This document shows, piece by piece, positions 8,157 through 15,156 of a DNA stretch of 17,586 nucleotides. Below the pieces are notes generated by a model. That model searched no databases, was not told the origin of the DNA, and worked only from the letters and a program-made list of their open reading frames with translations. Position 1 is the first letter of the stretch, and every line of letters starts with the position of its first letter. This DNA comes from SAR202 cluster bacterium. Its GTDB lineage: Bacteria; Chloroflexota; Dehalococcoidia; SAR202; CAJWER01. The DNA lies in contig JASLXL010000165.1 of NCBI GenBank assembly GCA_030740335.1, positions 1-17,586 on the forward strand. The letters are read 5' to 3'. Both the position numbers and the translations under genes were made by a program.

Positions 8157-8735
8157 CTAGTCTCTTAGCCACGTTTCTGACAGTGCCAGGCAGCTTGTAC
8201 TGCTGGTTTTGCCGTGGTTGTCTTTCGGATGGGTGGCGCCGGATACTACCTCACCATTGATGGTTACCTGAACCCTGCGCGCTGGGACGAGGCAACTGTA
8301 GACGCCGTGGGGCCGATCTGGCATGGTGCCGGTCTCCACACTGACCACGAATGGGTCGCCGAAGTCGTATCAGGTCAGGTAAATGTCGTCCTCATCGGTC
8401 GCTATGGTCTCGGTCCAGAACGACTGGACGTCGCCGGACTTGCCGAATTCCGCGTCGATGACGGGGATGGAGGTGTCGCCGAAGTCCGGATTCATCGTGC
8501 CCTGAATATCCTCCTGGAGCCATCGAACGAGAGCTATATTGTCGGACTAGATCATCACCTCGTCGTCGGTCAATTCACTGGTCAGGAACAGGACATGTCC
8601 ATCCCCCACGGGGGATAACAGGACTCGCCAATGACTGAGGCGCGTCGTGGGGTCCGAGCCCAGTGCGTCTGTGAGTTGGATGAACGAGTTCTCGCCGGTA
8701 AGTTGAACGTTACTGGGATCGACTGGACTGGTTAT
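8157..8735 (-). pseudogene. decayed gene of unknown function, start lost and two in-frame stops
   Basis: On the minus strand one frame reads as continuous protein-like sequence from 8735 down to the TAG at 8157-8159 (192 codons), broken by TAG at 8547-8549 and TGA at 8370-8372. Both stops are one G-to-A step from TGG (Trp); the contexts are EVMI-stop-SDNI and IYLT-stop-YDFG. A strong Shine-Dalgarno AGGAGGTG (complement of 8742-8750) is followed seven bases later by ATA at 8733-8735, where ATG would be expected. In-frame GTG codons further upstream overlap or precede that site and look unsuitable. The predicted product is acidic and soluble with no signal peptide. I do not recognise the family. 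The overlapping plus-strand frame (8214-8618) is its shadow. Confidence 0.7.
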
Positions 8736-8821
8736 TGGTAACACCTCCTGTTCACAACAGCCTATCACCGTGGAAAGGGGCGGGGGTTGTGAGGACGGGA
8801 CTGGTTGGGATCGGAGTTTCG

Positions 8822-9163
8822 ATGACGGATAAATGGCGATGTAGGCTTTTTACAGTATGTCGCATGATGAGGCGAGGTGTATTCGGTGATATGGCAATCG
8901 GGCGTAGTGCACGCGTCGGTGTTCTGACGGAGTCGCAGCCTGTTCTGAAGGTTCGCGAGTTGGATCTGCCACCGCCGCCGTCGCTCGATCTCTACCGGCG
9001 ATTTTCGAAGCTGCCCGGCAATGGAGTCACCCGCGAAATCGTAATTCTTCTCGGGGACAACCTGGCAATGGTGTATGGGTTGGGTGCACGGAGGCAGCAG
9101 GGATTGATCTACTGGTACAAGGCGATGATTGGACTGGAAGGTGTGGTCCCCTCCGGCGGTTAG
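8822..9163 (+). CDS. small hypothetical protein, unrecognised
   Basis: A possible 113-residue protein. ATG 8822 is preceded by GGAG about six bases upstream, which is why I prefer it; ATG 8891 (MAIGRSARVGVL) is an alternative that would drop a Cys/Arg-rich start. The second half looks like real protein with GC-rich third positions: a proline run (LPPPPSLDLYRRF) followed by REIVILLGDNLAMVYGLGARRQ and a Trp/Tyr patch (LIYWYKAM). There is no signal peptide and no domain that I recognise. Its TAG stop overlaps the stop of the convergent TPR lipoprotein by 3 bases. It is divergent from the decayed gene at 8157-8735. It could be a fragment of a longer ancestral gene. Confidence 0.45.
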   Translation: MTDKWRCRLFTVCRMMRRGVFGDMAIGRSARVGVLTESQPVLKVRELDLPPPPSLDLYRRFSKLPGNGVTREIVILLGDNLAMVYGLGARRQQGLIYWYKAMIGLEGVVPSGG

Positions 9164-9768
9164 GAGCCTATGGCTCTGAGGAGTATGCTCTGTGCCTCGG
9201 CGGCGGCGAACAGGTTGCCCTGATTTTCGAAAAGCCTAATCGCCTCTTCAAGGTCCTTGATGCCCTGGCTCAAGTTGCCCTGGTTGAGATGGAGCACCCC
9301 ACGGTTCATGAAGGCCTCCGGGAACACAGGCTTCAGCTCAATGGCCTTGATGAAGTCCTCAAGGGCCAACTCGAAACGTTCCTTGTTGTAATGGGCCAGG
9401 CCACGGTAGTGGTAGGCCTTCGCCATCTCTGGGAGCACGCGGATCACCATGTCGAAGGAGCTCACAGCTTCGTCGTACTGGGCCGCACTGAGCAGATTGA
9501 CCCCCGCCATGTACCTGAAGAGCACATCAGGGGGCTCAGGCGTGACCGTGGCCGTCGGCTCGGGCGTCGGCGTTGGCTCGGGAATCGCGGTGGGTTCGGG
9601 CGTTGCAGTGGGCTCTGGTATTGGTGTTGGTTCGGGGGTTGCCGTGTCCGCGGGCACCGCCAAGAGCACGGAGGTCGGTTCCGGAGCAGGCTCTGGATCA
9701 TTCGAGCACGCGACTGCTGTCAGGGATGCGACAAGAATGGCTGCTACGAGGTATTTAGTCTTGTTCAT
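9160..9768 (-). CDS. TPR-repeat lipoprotein with PEPT-rich linker
   Basis: A 202-residue protein. The start at ATG 9768 gives MNKTKYLVAAILVASLTAVAC, a lipoprotein signal peptide with a slightly atypical lipobox (AVAC, C21), so the protein is probably lipid-anchored outside the cytoplasmic membrane; the open frame upstream adds only an unlikely 18 residues. Residues 43-79 are a low-complexity linker of repeated xPEPTx units. The C-terminal half contains about three tetratricopeptide repeats (AKAYHYRGLAHYNKERFELA; PEAFMNRGVLHLNQGNLSQG), a fold that normally holds protein partners. No enzyme motif is present. It resembles the second TPR lipoprotein at 15157 in layout but has a much longer linker. 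Confidence 0.85.
   Translation of the reverse strand: MNKTKYLVAAILVASLTAVACSNDPEPAPEPTSVLLAVPADTATPEPTPIPEPTATPEPTAIPEPTPTPEPTATVTPEPPDVLFRYMAGVNLLSAAQYDEAVSSFDMVIRVLPEMAKAYHYRGLAHYNKERFELALEDFIKAIELKPVFPEAFMNRGVLHLNQGNLSQGIKDLEEAIRLFENQGNLFAAAEAQSILLRAIGS
9532..9642 (-). repeat. degenerate tandem repeat encoding PEPT units
   Basis: About six degenerate copies of an 18-base unit encode PEPTxx repeats inside the TPR lipoprotein linker. Such tracts often vary in copy number between strains. It is coding sequence, with no unique spacers, and is not a CRISPR array. Confidence 0.75.
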
Positions 9769-9950
9769 ATAACTCTGAGGTGACCGTCGGGGTGCTCGAA
9801 AATTCAGTCTAAAGGATAGCATAGACGGATGGGGGTGGACTCACAGGTCCCGTCGTGGTCTACTACGCTCGAGAGCGGAGGTAGATTGGACTTTGTGGCC
9901 AAGTCTTGAATAAATCGGCTTGGCACCCAAATAACGGAGATGACCGTTTG

Positions 9951-9970
9951 CCCTGAGCACGTCGAAGGGG
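9951..9970 (+). repeat. short imperfect palindrome of a widely dispersed type
   Basis: CCCTGAGC-ACGT-CGAAGGGG resembles a short dispersed element (CCCTTCGAC...GCTCAGGG on the other strand) that I recall from many unrelated high-GC genomes. It lies in the gap between the TPR lipoprotein and the carbonic-anhydrase-like gene. It argues against starting that gene at ATG 9940, because translation from there would run through it. The rest of the 9769-10029 gap holds no clear feature. Confidence 0.4.
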
Positions 9971-10029
9971 AAGTCTCCAACGCGACATCTATTGTGCAAG
10001 GTCGGAAAGATCTGGAACGAGGGGATAGA

Positions 10030-10527
10030 TTGATTAGAAGGTTGGATGGCATTTGGCCGAAGGTCCACCCCACTGCCTTTGTCAGCGAAGATGCGTATGT
10101 AGTAGGAGATGTTGAGATTGGAGAAGGGTCCAGCGTTTGGCCGAGGGCGGTGGTCCGGGCAGATTCGGGTAAGATCACCATCGGAAAACAGACCTGTATC
10201 CTGGAAGAATCGGTTGTGCATGGCGACGACGACGTGATAATAGGTGATCGGGTCGTCGTCGGTAAACATGTACTGTGCCACGCTCGGGACGTGGGTGACC
10301 GGGTGCTCATCGGCACGGGTGCGACTGTGAACGACGGCGTGGTAATCGGCGAAGACAGTCATGTGACTGTGGGCTCGGTATTGATCGAGTTTATGGAGGT
10401 GGCTTTGGGTTCCGTGGTGGAGGGTGTTCCAGGTCGAGTGAGGCGAAAGGTGGATGAGGAGCATCGTGCGCTGGCCCGATCAGTGGTTGACGAGTATGTG
10501 GAGAGGGGTGCAGCAGCACGGATTTGA
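10030..10527 (+). CDS. gamma-carbonic-anhydrase-like left-handed beta-helix protein
   Basis: This 165-residue protein starts at TTG 10030, preceded by GAGGGG at a 5-base spacing and matching the usual family start (MIRRLDGIWPKVHPTAFV). The upstream ATG 9940 has no suitable spacing. Hexapeptide repeats form a left-handed beta-helix (VVGDVEIGEGSSVWPRAVVR, VLIGTGATVNDGVVIG), and the C-terminal EGVPGRVRR is typical. Gamma-carbonic anhydrases bind metal with three His. The first (H64, SVVHGD) and third (H84) are in place, but the second position is Lys79, with a His shifted to 80. The usual active-site Gln is Leu58, while R43 and D45 remain. Metal binding or carbonic anhydrase activity is therefore doubtful. 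It may instead be a related hexapeptide-repeat protein of unknown function. Confidence 0.88.
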   Translation: MIRRLDGIWPKVHPTAFVSEDAYVVGDVEIGEGSSVWPRAVVRADSGKITIGKQTCILEESVVHGDDDVIIGDRVVVGKHVLCHARDVGDRVLIGTGATVNDGVVIGEDSHVTVGSVLIEFMEVALGSVVEGVPGRVRRKVDEEHRALARSVVDEYVERGAAARI

Positions 10528-10553
10528 GGGTGGGCCGGTATCGGCACGAGAAG

Positions 10554-10596
10554 ACTAACGCGGAGTTAGTGATAGGTGTGAGGGACATCCCTACAC
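10554..10596 (+). terminator. possible bidirectional terminator region (two hairpins), overlapping repeat copy 2
   Basis: Between the convergent carbonic-anhydrase-like gene and argS are two hairpins: ACTAAC-GCGGA-GTTAGT (10554-10570), and GTGT-(G)-AGGG-ACAT-CCCT-ACAC (10576-10596), an 8-bp stem with one bulge. Neither has a T-run, so intrinsic termination is uncertain. The region overlaps the second copy of the repeat seen at 8003-8038. The rest of 10528-10681 shows no gene. Confidence 0.3.
10557..10592 (+). repeat. intergenic repeat, copy 2 (partner at 8003-8038)
   Basis: It shares AACG, TTAGT and TGTGAGGGACAT-N-CCT in order with 8003-8038, with near-equal spacing (one base difference between TTAGT and TGTGAGGG). 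Both copies lie just downstream of a plus-strand gene. Confidence 0.45.
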
Positions 10597-10681
10597 GTCG
10601 ACGCCGTGGTTCCTGCACACCCCTTGTTGGCCGGCGTGGACTGCCCAGGGGGTGCGTGGTACACCAATACGGACTGCCGGG

Positions 10682-12367
10682 CTACATCTCGTCCGGGGCA
10701 TTCATGAGCATCAAGTCGAGGCATCGGGCAAGGACCGTTCGGGCCGCATCCACCAGTTTTAGCCGAGCCTTGGTGACGTCAAGGTCTTCGGGCTTCGATG
10801 AGACGACTCTGCGTTGCTGGTAGAAAGTGTGGAACGACGTTCCCAGCTCAATTGCATAGTGCGGCAGGTGCTGGGGCTCCAGGTTCTCTGCCATGAACTC
10901 GACGGTCTCTGGCAGTACGAGCATCTTCCTAATTAGGGCCAGCTCGGATTCGTGGTCTAGCAGAGACGTATCCCCATCGGTGAAGTCGATACCCCGTTCG
11001 GCGGCCAATCTCAGGATACTGGCGATGCGGGCGTGGGCGTACTGGACGTAGTAGACAGGATTCTCCGCCGACTCCTCCTTGGCCAGCTCCAGGTCGAAGT
11101 CCATCTGACTGTCGATGGAGCGGGACAGGAAGCCGAAGCGGCAGGCGTCTGCCCCCACTTCCTCGATTAACTCGCGCAGCGTTATCAAGTCACCGGTGCG
11201 TTTCGAGAGCCGAACCACCTCGTCGCCGCGTTTCAGCGTAACGAGCTGGTAGAGGAGCATCTCAAGGCGACCGTCCTCGATGCCCAGGGCGGGGGTCATA
11301 GCCTTGAAGAAGCGAGCGTGGCCCTGGTGGTCGGCCCCGAAGATGTCTATAACCCGGTCGAAACCACGATTTTTGAACTTGTCGTAGTGGTACGCAACGT
11401 CCGTAGCGAAGTAGGTGGGTACGCCAGTGTTGCGGATGATGACCTTGTCCTCGTCGTCGCCCAGGGCGGAGGAGGTGAACCAGGTTGCGCCGTCCTTCTC
11501 CGCAAGGTAGCCCTGGTCTTTCAACAGCTTCATGGCCGCGTCGAACTGGCCGTCGGCGAATAGACTACGTTCGCTGAACCACGAGTCGTAGTCGACGCGC
11601 AGCGCGCTCATGTCGGTGCGGATCTCGTCGACCATGCGTTGCAGACCAATCTCACCCAACTCTGCTTCTGCCTCAGCATCGTCCATATCCAGGAATCTTC
11701 GACCTTCCTGGTCAGAGATACCCCTGGCCAGATCGACCATGTAATCGCCCTGGTACCCTTCGGCGTGTATCTCCGCCGCAACCCCGTTGGCCTGCTTGTA
11801 ACGCGCCAGGAGGGTCTTGTGAAAATGTCCCATCTGATTGCCGGAGTCGTTGAGGTAGTACTCGCGCTCCACAGAGTACCCGGCAGCCTCGAGTATCTTG
11901 GCCAGCGCTGATCCTACGACTGCGCCGCGGGCGTGGCCCACGTGCACGGGGCCCGTGGGATTGACGCTGACGAATTCGACCTGGACCCGCTTTCCATCAC
12001 CGATGCTGATGTTTCCATAGGTGGCATCAGCATCGCGTATCAGGTCCACGCGCGTGGCGAGCCATTTCGGGCTGAGCTCGATGTTGATGAATCCAGGTTT
12101 GGCGGTCCAGACACGTTCTACCTGGCCACCCACGGGGATCAGCTCTGCCAGCTTCTCGGCGATCTGGAGAGGGTTCATCTTCATTGGTCGCGCCAACTTG
12201 AGAGGGGTGCTGGAAGCGAAGTCGCCGTTCTCGATGTTTTGCGGGCGTTCGACCGAGACTGGAGGGATGTCGACCTGCGGCAGCGCGCCGGAGAGCATCG
12301 CCTCCTCGAGGGCGTCTGAGATCAGGGTGCGGATATGTTTTCCTGAAATGCTGGACTCAAACGTCAT
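10682..12367 (-). CDS. argS: arginine--tRNA ligase (ArgRS)
   Basis: ArgRS charges tRNA-Arg with arginine, using the tRNA itself as a cofactor for activation. The 561-residue protein has the usual length of the class I enzyme: N-terminal Add-1 domain with NIENGDFASS (44-53), the HIGH-type motif PTGPVHVGHARGA (137-149), EYYLNDSGNQM, the KMSKS-like loop RLSKRTGD, and the all-helical anticodon-binding domain with YYVQYAHARI and a C-terminal tail ending LMLMNAPDEM. I chose ATG 12367 (MTFESSISGKHI), where the homology begins; the frame stays open about 99 residues further upstream but that part is out-of-frame lipoprotein sequence. The Shine-Dalgarno is weak. It is the last gene of the minus-strand group selD, lamin-tail lipoprotein, argS. 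Confidence 0.97.
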   Translation of the reverse strand: MTFESSISGKHIRTLISDALEEAMLSGALPQVDIPPVSVERPQNIENGDFASSTPLKLARPMKMNPLQIAEKLAELIPVGGQVERVWTAKPGFINIELSPKWLATRVDLIRDADATYGNISIGDGKRVQVEFVSVNPTGPVHVGHARGAVVGSALAKILEAAGYSVEREYYLNDSGNQMGHFHKTLLARYKQANGVAAEIHAEGYQGDYMVDLARGISDQEGRRFLDMDDAEAEAELGEIGLQRMVDEIRTDMSALRVDYDSWFSERSLFADGQFDAAMKLLKDQGYLAEKDGATWFTSSALGDDEDKVIIRNTGVPTYFATDVAYHYDKFKNRGFDRVIDIFGADHQGHARFFKAMTPALGIEDGRLEMLLYQLVTLKRGDEVVRLSKRTGDLITLRELIEEVGADACRFGFLSRSIDSQMDFDLELAKEESAENPVYYVQYAHARIASILRLAAERGIDFTDGDTSLLDHESELALIRKMLVLPETVEFMAENLEPQHLPHYAIELGTSFHTFYQQRRVVSSKPEDLDVTKARLKLVDAARTVLARCLDLMLMNAPDEM

Positions 12368-12449
12368 TGTCGGAAGGAACCTCACTTCGTATCGTATCGC
12401 GCAATAGCGTAACACAGGGTGTGGGGCTGACGGCCTTCGGCGAGGTGGG

Positions 12450-13063
12450 CTAATCACACCATGGCGGATAGGTCTTCGTGGATACGACAACCCTGTCAGG
12501 GTCGGTGAGGCCAGCAATATCCGGATCTCAGTTGTTCCAGATGGCCGTGCCTCGTTCGAAGCTATAGCCTCCCCACTCCGGGGGGATCTGGTTGGTGTAC
12601 ACGCGAACGACGCCTCCGGGTGCGATGCAACCGGAGGTGAAGACGAAGACAGGTGTGCCGTCATTGATATCGCTCAAGGTCCATCCCTCCAGGCTGGCGG
12701 GATGGTTGCCAAGGTTAATGATCTCGACGTATTCGTCCGGTTCTTGGCTGGAGTAGACGGCGTCTGGGTGCTTGATGGCGATGGCGAGCTTTAGGTGACG
12801 GCGTCCAGGTGAGATTTTGTGTTGAGGCAGGTATGGCTGTGGTTGGACATTGGGGTGGGGGTCTGTGTTGAGGTTGGGAGTGGTGTGGTGGTCGGGCCAT
12901 TGCCCGTAGTGGTTGGGTGCAGGGTCGTGGAGGCTGCTGCCTCTGCGGACGCTTCTGCTTGAGTAGTGGCGGTATCTTGATCACCGGTTTCATTGCAACC
13001 GGCGGCCAGGGTTAATAGGGCTAGTGACGAAACCAGTGCCGCAATTCTGGTAGGCGAGGGCAT
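12450..13063 (-). pseudogene. lamin-tail-domain lipoprotein, frameshifted, with an in-frame TGA near the end
   Basis: The N-terminal part (ATG 13063) is a clear lipoprotein signal peptide with lipobox LAAGC (C23) and an Ala/Thr/Pro-rich linker. It leaves frame and stops at LDAVT. The neighbouring frame encodes a lamin-tail (LTD) domain, about 12531-12790: DEYVEIINLGNHPASLEGWT, VFVFTSGCIAPGGVVRVYTN and PEWGGYSFERGTAIWNN. Adding one base to the G4 or G5 run at 12852-12861 joins the two as ...TPTP-NVQPQPYLPQ. After IWNN comes TGA (12528-12530), then in-frame sequence (DPDIAGLTDPDRVVV) to TAG 12450-12452. LTD proteins are typically extracellular and of unclear role. Either the sequence has an error or the gene is decaying. 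The TGA may be the true stop or another lesion; I do not claim selenocysteine there. Confidence 0.75.
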
Positions 13064-13103
13064 TCGGTTCAACGGTGACACCCTCAGAGTTTGCGGGTGC
13101 AGA

Positions 13104-14156
13104 CTAGGCCACGACGTTGAGCCGGATGTCTCTGGGTGCGCGGTCTGAATGGACCTCGGCAACGACTTCGGCGATTTCGACGCCCGCGGACCTCAGCGCA
13201 TTGAGGAGCGCGTCTAGCCTTGGCTCCGGTACCGATATAAGCAGTCCTCCGGACGTCTGGGCGTCGCAGAGTAGCAATTTCGATGGCTCGTCCACGTCCT
13301 GATCCCACAGGACACGGCGATTGGCGTTTTCCAGGTTTCGACGGGTGCCGCCAGGGGCCACTCCTTGATCCACCAGTTCCCGAGCACCGTTCAGGAGTGG
13401 GACGCGCTCCAGGTGAAGGGTTGCTCGGGCATCGCTGGCCTCCAGCATTCCCAGGAGATGGCCCACCAGGCCAAAGCCGGTGACGTCGGTGCAGGCGCTC
13501 ACGCCGATTTCCACCATGGCGTCGGACGCGGCGTGGTTAAGCTGCGCCATCGTTCTGACGGCTCCGTCGAGGATATCGGTTGAAACAGTGCCGTCTTTGC
13601 CAGCTGTGGTGATGATTCCGGTGCCTATGGGCTTGGTGAGCACAAGTACATCGCCGAGGCGAATGGTCGAGTTTGCCACTTGCATGCCGGGCTTGACGAT
13701 GCCGGTGACGGCCATGCCGTACTTTGGCTCTGCATCGTCGACGGTATGTCCGCCGGCGACGATCACACCAGCCTCGCGGGCCTTGGATGCGCCCCCCTGC
13801 AAGATGCTGACCAGGATGTCCTTTGACAGCAATCTTGGGAACCCGACGATGTTGAGGCCCAGCAGTGGCCGTCCGCCCATGGCGTAAATATCGCTCAGGG
13901 CGTTTGCCACGGCGATCTCTCCGAACGAGTACGGGTCGTCTACGATGGGTGGGAAGAAGTCTACCGTCTGGATCACCGCCAGGTCGTCGGTGAGCCGATA
14001 TACCGCGGCGTCGTCCGCCGTTGAGACCCCCGCGAGCAGGTCAGGATGGGTGACCGTCGGCAGCTGGCTCAGGACCTGAGCCAGGTCGTCTGGACTAAAT
14101 TTGGAGGCTCAACCGGCGCAACTGGCTAGCTCGGTGAGACGGACCTGTTCTGACAT
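13104..14156 (-). CDS. selD: selenide, water dikinase (selenophosphate synthetase), itself a selenoprotein
   Basis: SelD makes selenophosphate from selenide and ATP, the selenium donor for selenocysteine and selenouridine. The frame from ATG 14156 gives 350 residues, the family's normal length, if TGA 14109-14111 is read as selenocysteine. The N-terminus then reads LTELASCAGUASKFSPDDL, with U16 at the catalytic Cys/Sec position and the essential Lys at K19. Downstream are ADDAAVYRL, the VDFFPPIVDDPYSFG metal/ATP region, GGHTVDDAEPKYG, TDVTGFGLVGH and DAQTSGGLL. A hairpin just after the TGA fits a SECIS. AAGGG lies about seven bases before the ATG. A caller that stops at TGA would start near 13976 and lose the catalytic N-terminus. 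No selA, selB or tRNA-Sec lies in the window. Confidence 0.94.
14064..14084 (-). promoter_or_regulatory. bacterial SECIS-like hairpin for selD
   Basis: A perfect 9-bp inverted repeat, CTGGCTCAG-GTC-CTGAGCCAG on the coding strand, begins 25 bases after the TGA. The loop region reads AGGUCC, close to the AGGUCU apical loop of the E. coli fdhF SECIS that SelB binds. The position and the G/U loop fit the bacterial SECIS model. As it lies inside coding sequence, such a perfect stem is notable. Confidence 0.75.
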
Positions 14157-14217
14157 CAAGATTCCCTTCGTTTTTCCAGAAAAGACAAACAGGAACTAAT
14201 TCTTCTAGGATGCGCCG

Positions 14218-14226
14218 AGTATAACA
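14218..14226 (-). promoter_or_regulatory. extended -10 promoter for selD
   Basis: On the minus strand TGT-TATACT forms an extended -10 element with no good -35 box. The predicted start near 14211 would leave a leader of about 55 bases before the selD ATG. It faces away from the promoter of the metallo-beta-lactamase-fold gene. Confidence 0.45.
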
Positions 14227-14247
14227 CAGCAGTTAGCTACGATTTGT

Positions 14248-14277
14248 TTGAATAGCCGAGAGGACGAAGGGTAGAAT
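14248..14277 (+). promoter_or_regulatory. possible promoter for the metallo-beta-lactamase-fold gene
   Basis: TTGAAT (14248-14253), an 18-base spacer and TAGAAT (14272-14277) would start transcription near 14284, about 35 bases before the ATG at 14319. The intergenic region 14157-14318 thus appears to hold two divergent promoters. Confidence 0.4.
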
Positions 14278-14318
14278 GGGGCCGTAAGATAGGTCTTTGC
14301 TTGTGAGGAGGATCGATT

Positions 14319-15119
14319 ATGGGCTACCGGCGATGGGTGGGTTCTGTCGAGCTGGTATCGCTGACCGACGGTCAGGGCCGCGGCGCTCCTACTGCTATAT
14401 TTCCTACCTCCATCTCCGATGTCTGGCCTGAGGAGTTTCCGGAGCTAATAGACGGGAACGGGCTGATCCACCCGCGATATGGTTCCGTGGCGTTGCGGTC
14501 CGAGGGCAAGTTGATCGTGGTGGACACGGGCGCCGGGTCACCTGAGGGCAGGCTGTTGGGAGAGTTGGACTCGAAGGTTGTGAACCGTGATGAGGTTGAT
14601 CTGGTCGTACTGACCCATTTGCATGGCGACCACATCGGGGGCAACCTGATCGACGGTAAACCTGCGTTTCCCAACGCCAGATACCTGGTGTCGAGGGCCG
14701 ATTGGGACTATTGGACCGCCCCGAATGTCCTTAACGACAATTCAGCTGTTCAAGAGCAGGCGGCACCGTTGGAAGGTCTGAACGTACTTGACCTGATTGA
14801 GGGCGAGTTCGCGGTGACGGGCGAACTGACGACGCTGCCCACGCCTGGTCACACCCCGGGCCATATTTCGCTTGTGATCCAATCGGCGGGAGAGCGTGGT
14901 TTCATTCTGGGCGATGTGGCCCATAGTCCTGCTCAGGCGGAGTATACAGACTGGAGTTCGGCCTTTGATATCGACCCTGAGATGTCGCTCGTGACGCGGC
15001 GTGCTATCTTCGACCGCCTGGAGGCGGATGGATCGCTGATATCAGCGGGGCACATGCCTGAGCAAGGCTTCGGTCGGTTGGTCCGCGAGGGCGGGCGCCG
15101 ATTTTGGAAGATTGCGTGA
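14319..15119 (+). CDS. metallo-beta-lactamase-fold hydrolase
   Basis: A 266-residue cytoplasmic protein with a complete two-metal MBL site: THLHGDH (H100, H102, D104, H105), H178 in PGHTPGH, D199 in GDVAH and H245 in AGHMPE. GAGGAGG lies about seven bases before the ATG. The family includes lactonases (AHL lactonase-like), glyoxalase II-like thioesterases and other hydrolases; the spacing of motifs is closest to the lactonase-like group, but the substrate cannot be inferred. No signal peptide is seen, so a secreted beta-lactamase is unlikely. It is the first gene of the plus-strand group that leads to the TPR lipoprotein, 37 bases downstream. Confidence 0.9.
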   Translation: MGYRRWVGSVELVSLTDGQGRGAPTAIFPTSISDVWPEEFPELIDGNGLIHPRYGSVALRSEGKLIVVDTGAGSPEGRLLGELDSKVVNRDEVDLVVLTHLHGDHIGGNLIDGKPAFPNARYLVSRADWDYWTAPNVLNDNSAVQEQAAPLEGLNVLDLIEGEFAVTGELTTLPTPGHTPGHISLVIQSAGERGFILGDVAHSPAQAEYTDWSSAFDIDPEMSLVTRRAIFDRLEADGSLISAGHMPEQGFGRLVREGGRRFWKIA

Positions 15120-15156
15120 ACGTGACGAGAGATCCTGGATGATGGAGGGTGGGTGA

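Noticed and set aside
8370..8372. In-frame TGA in the decayed gene as a third selenocysteine codon
   Set aside because: The same frame also has a TAG and a lost start, both explained like the TGA by one G-to-A change, and the context (LT-x-YDFG) fits Trp. A small hairpin lies downstream, but such hairpins are common by chance in GC-rich DNA.
8214..8618. 134-residue plus-strand frame
   Set aside because: It is the antisense shadow of the decayed minus-strand gene, which reads more like protein and has a strong ribosome binding site.
9532..9642. Regular repeat as a CRISPR array
   Set aside because: Units are 18 bases, degenerate, directly adjacent and in frame with a protein linker; there are no unique spacers.
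9289..9783. 164-residue plus-strand frame over the TPR lipoprotein
   Set aside because: It is antisense to a protein with a clear signal peptide and TPRs; its Gly/Arg-rich part is the complement of the PEPT repeat.
9940..10029. ATG 9940 as the start of the carbonic-anhydrase-like gene
   Set aside because: The added 30 residues run through a palindromic repeat and do not match the family; TTG 10030 has a good ribosome binding site and matches the usual MIRxLDG start.
12528..12530. In-frame TGA near the end of the lamin-tail gene as selenocysteine
   Set aside because: A short hairpin (ACCCT-GAC-AGGGT) follows at a SECIS-like distance, but I know of no Cys or redox role at this place in LTD proteins, and the gene is already frameshifted. 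It is more likely a normal stop or a lesion.
12368..12664. Upstream 99-residue extension of argS
   Set aside because: It is out-of-frame sequence of the lamin-tail domain; ArgRS homology begins at ATG 12367.
14157..14318. Possible tRNA-Sec gene beside selD
   Set aside because: The gap is AT-richer, with no acceptor or T-arm pairing that I can find; it is better explained by divergent promoters.
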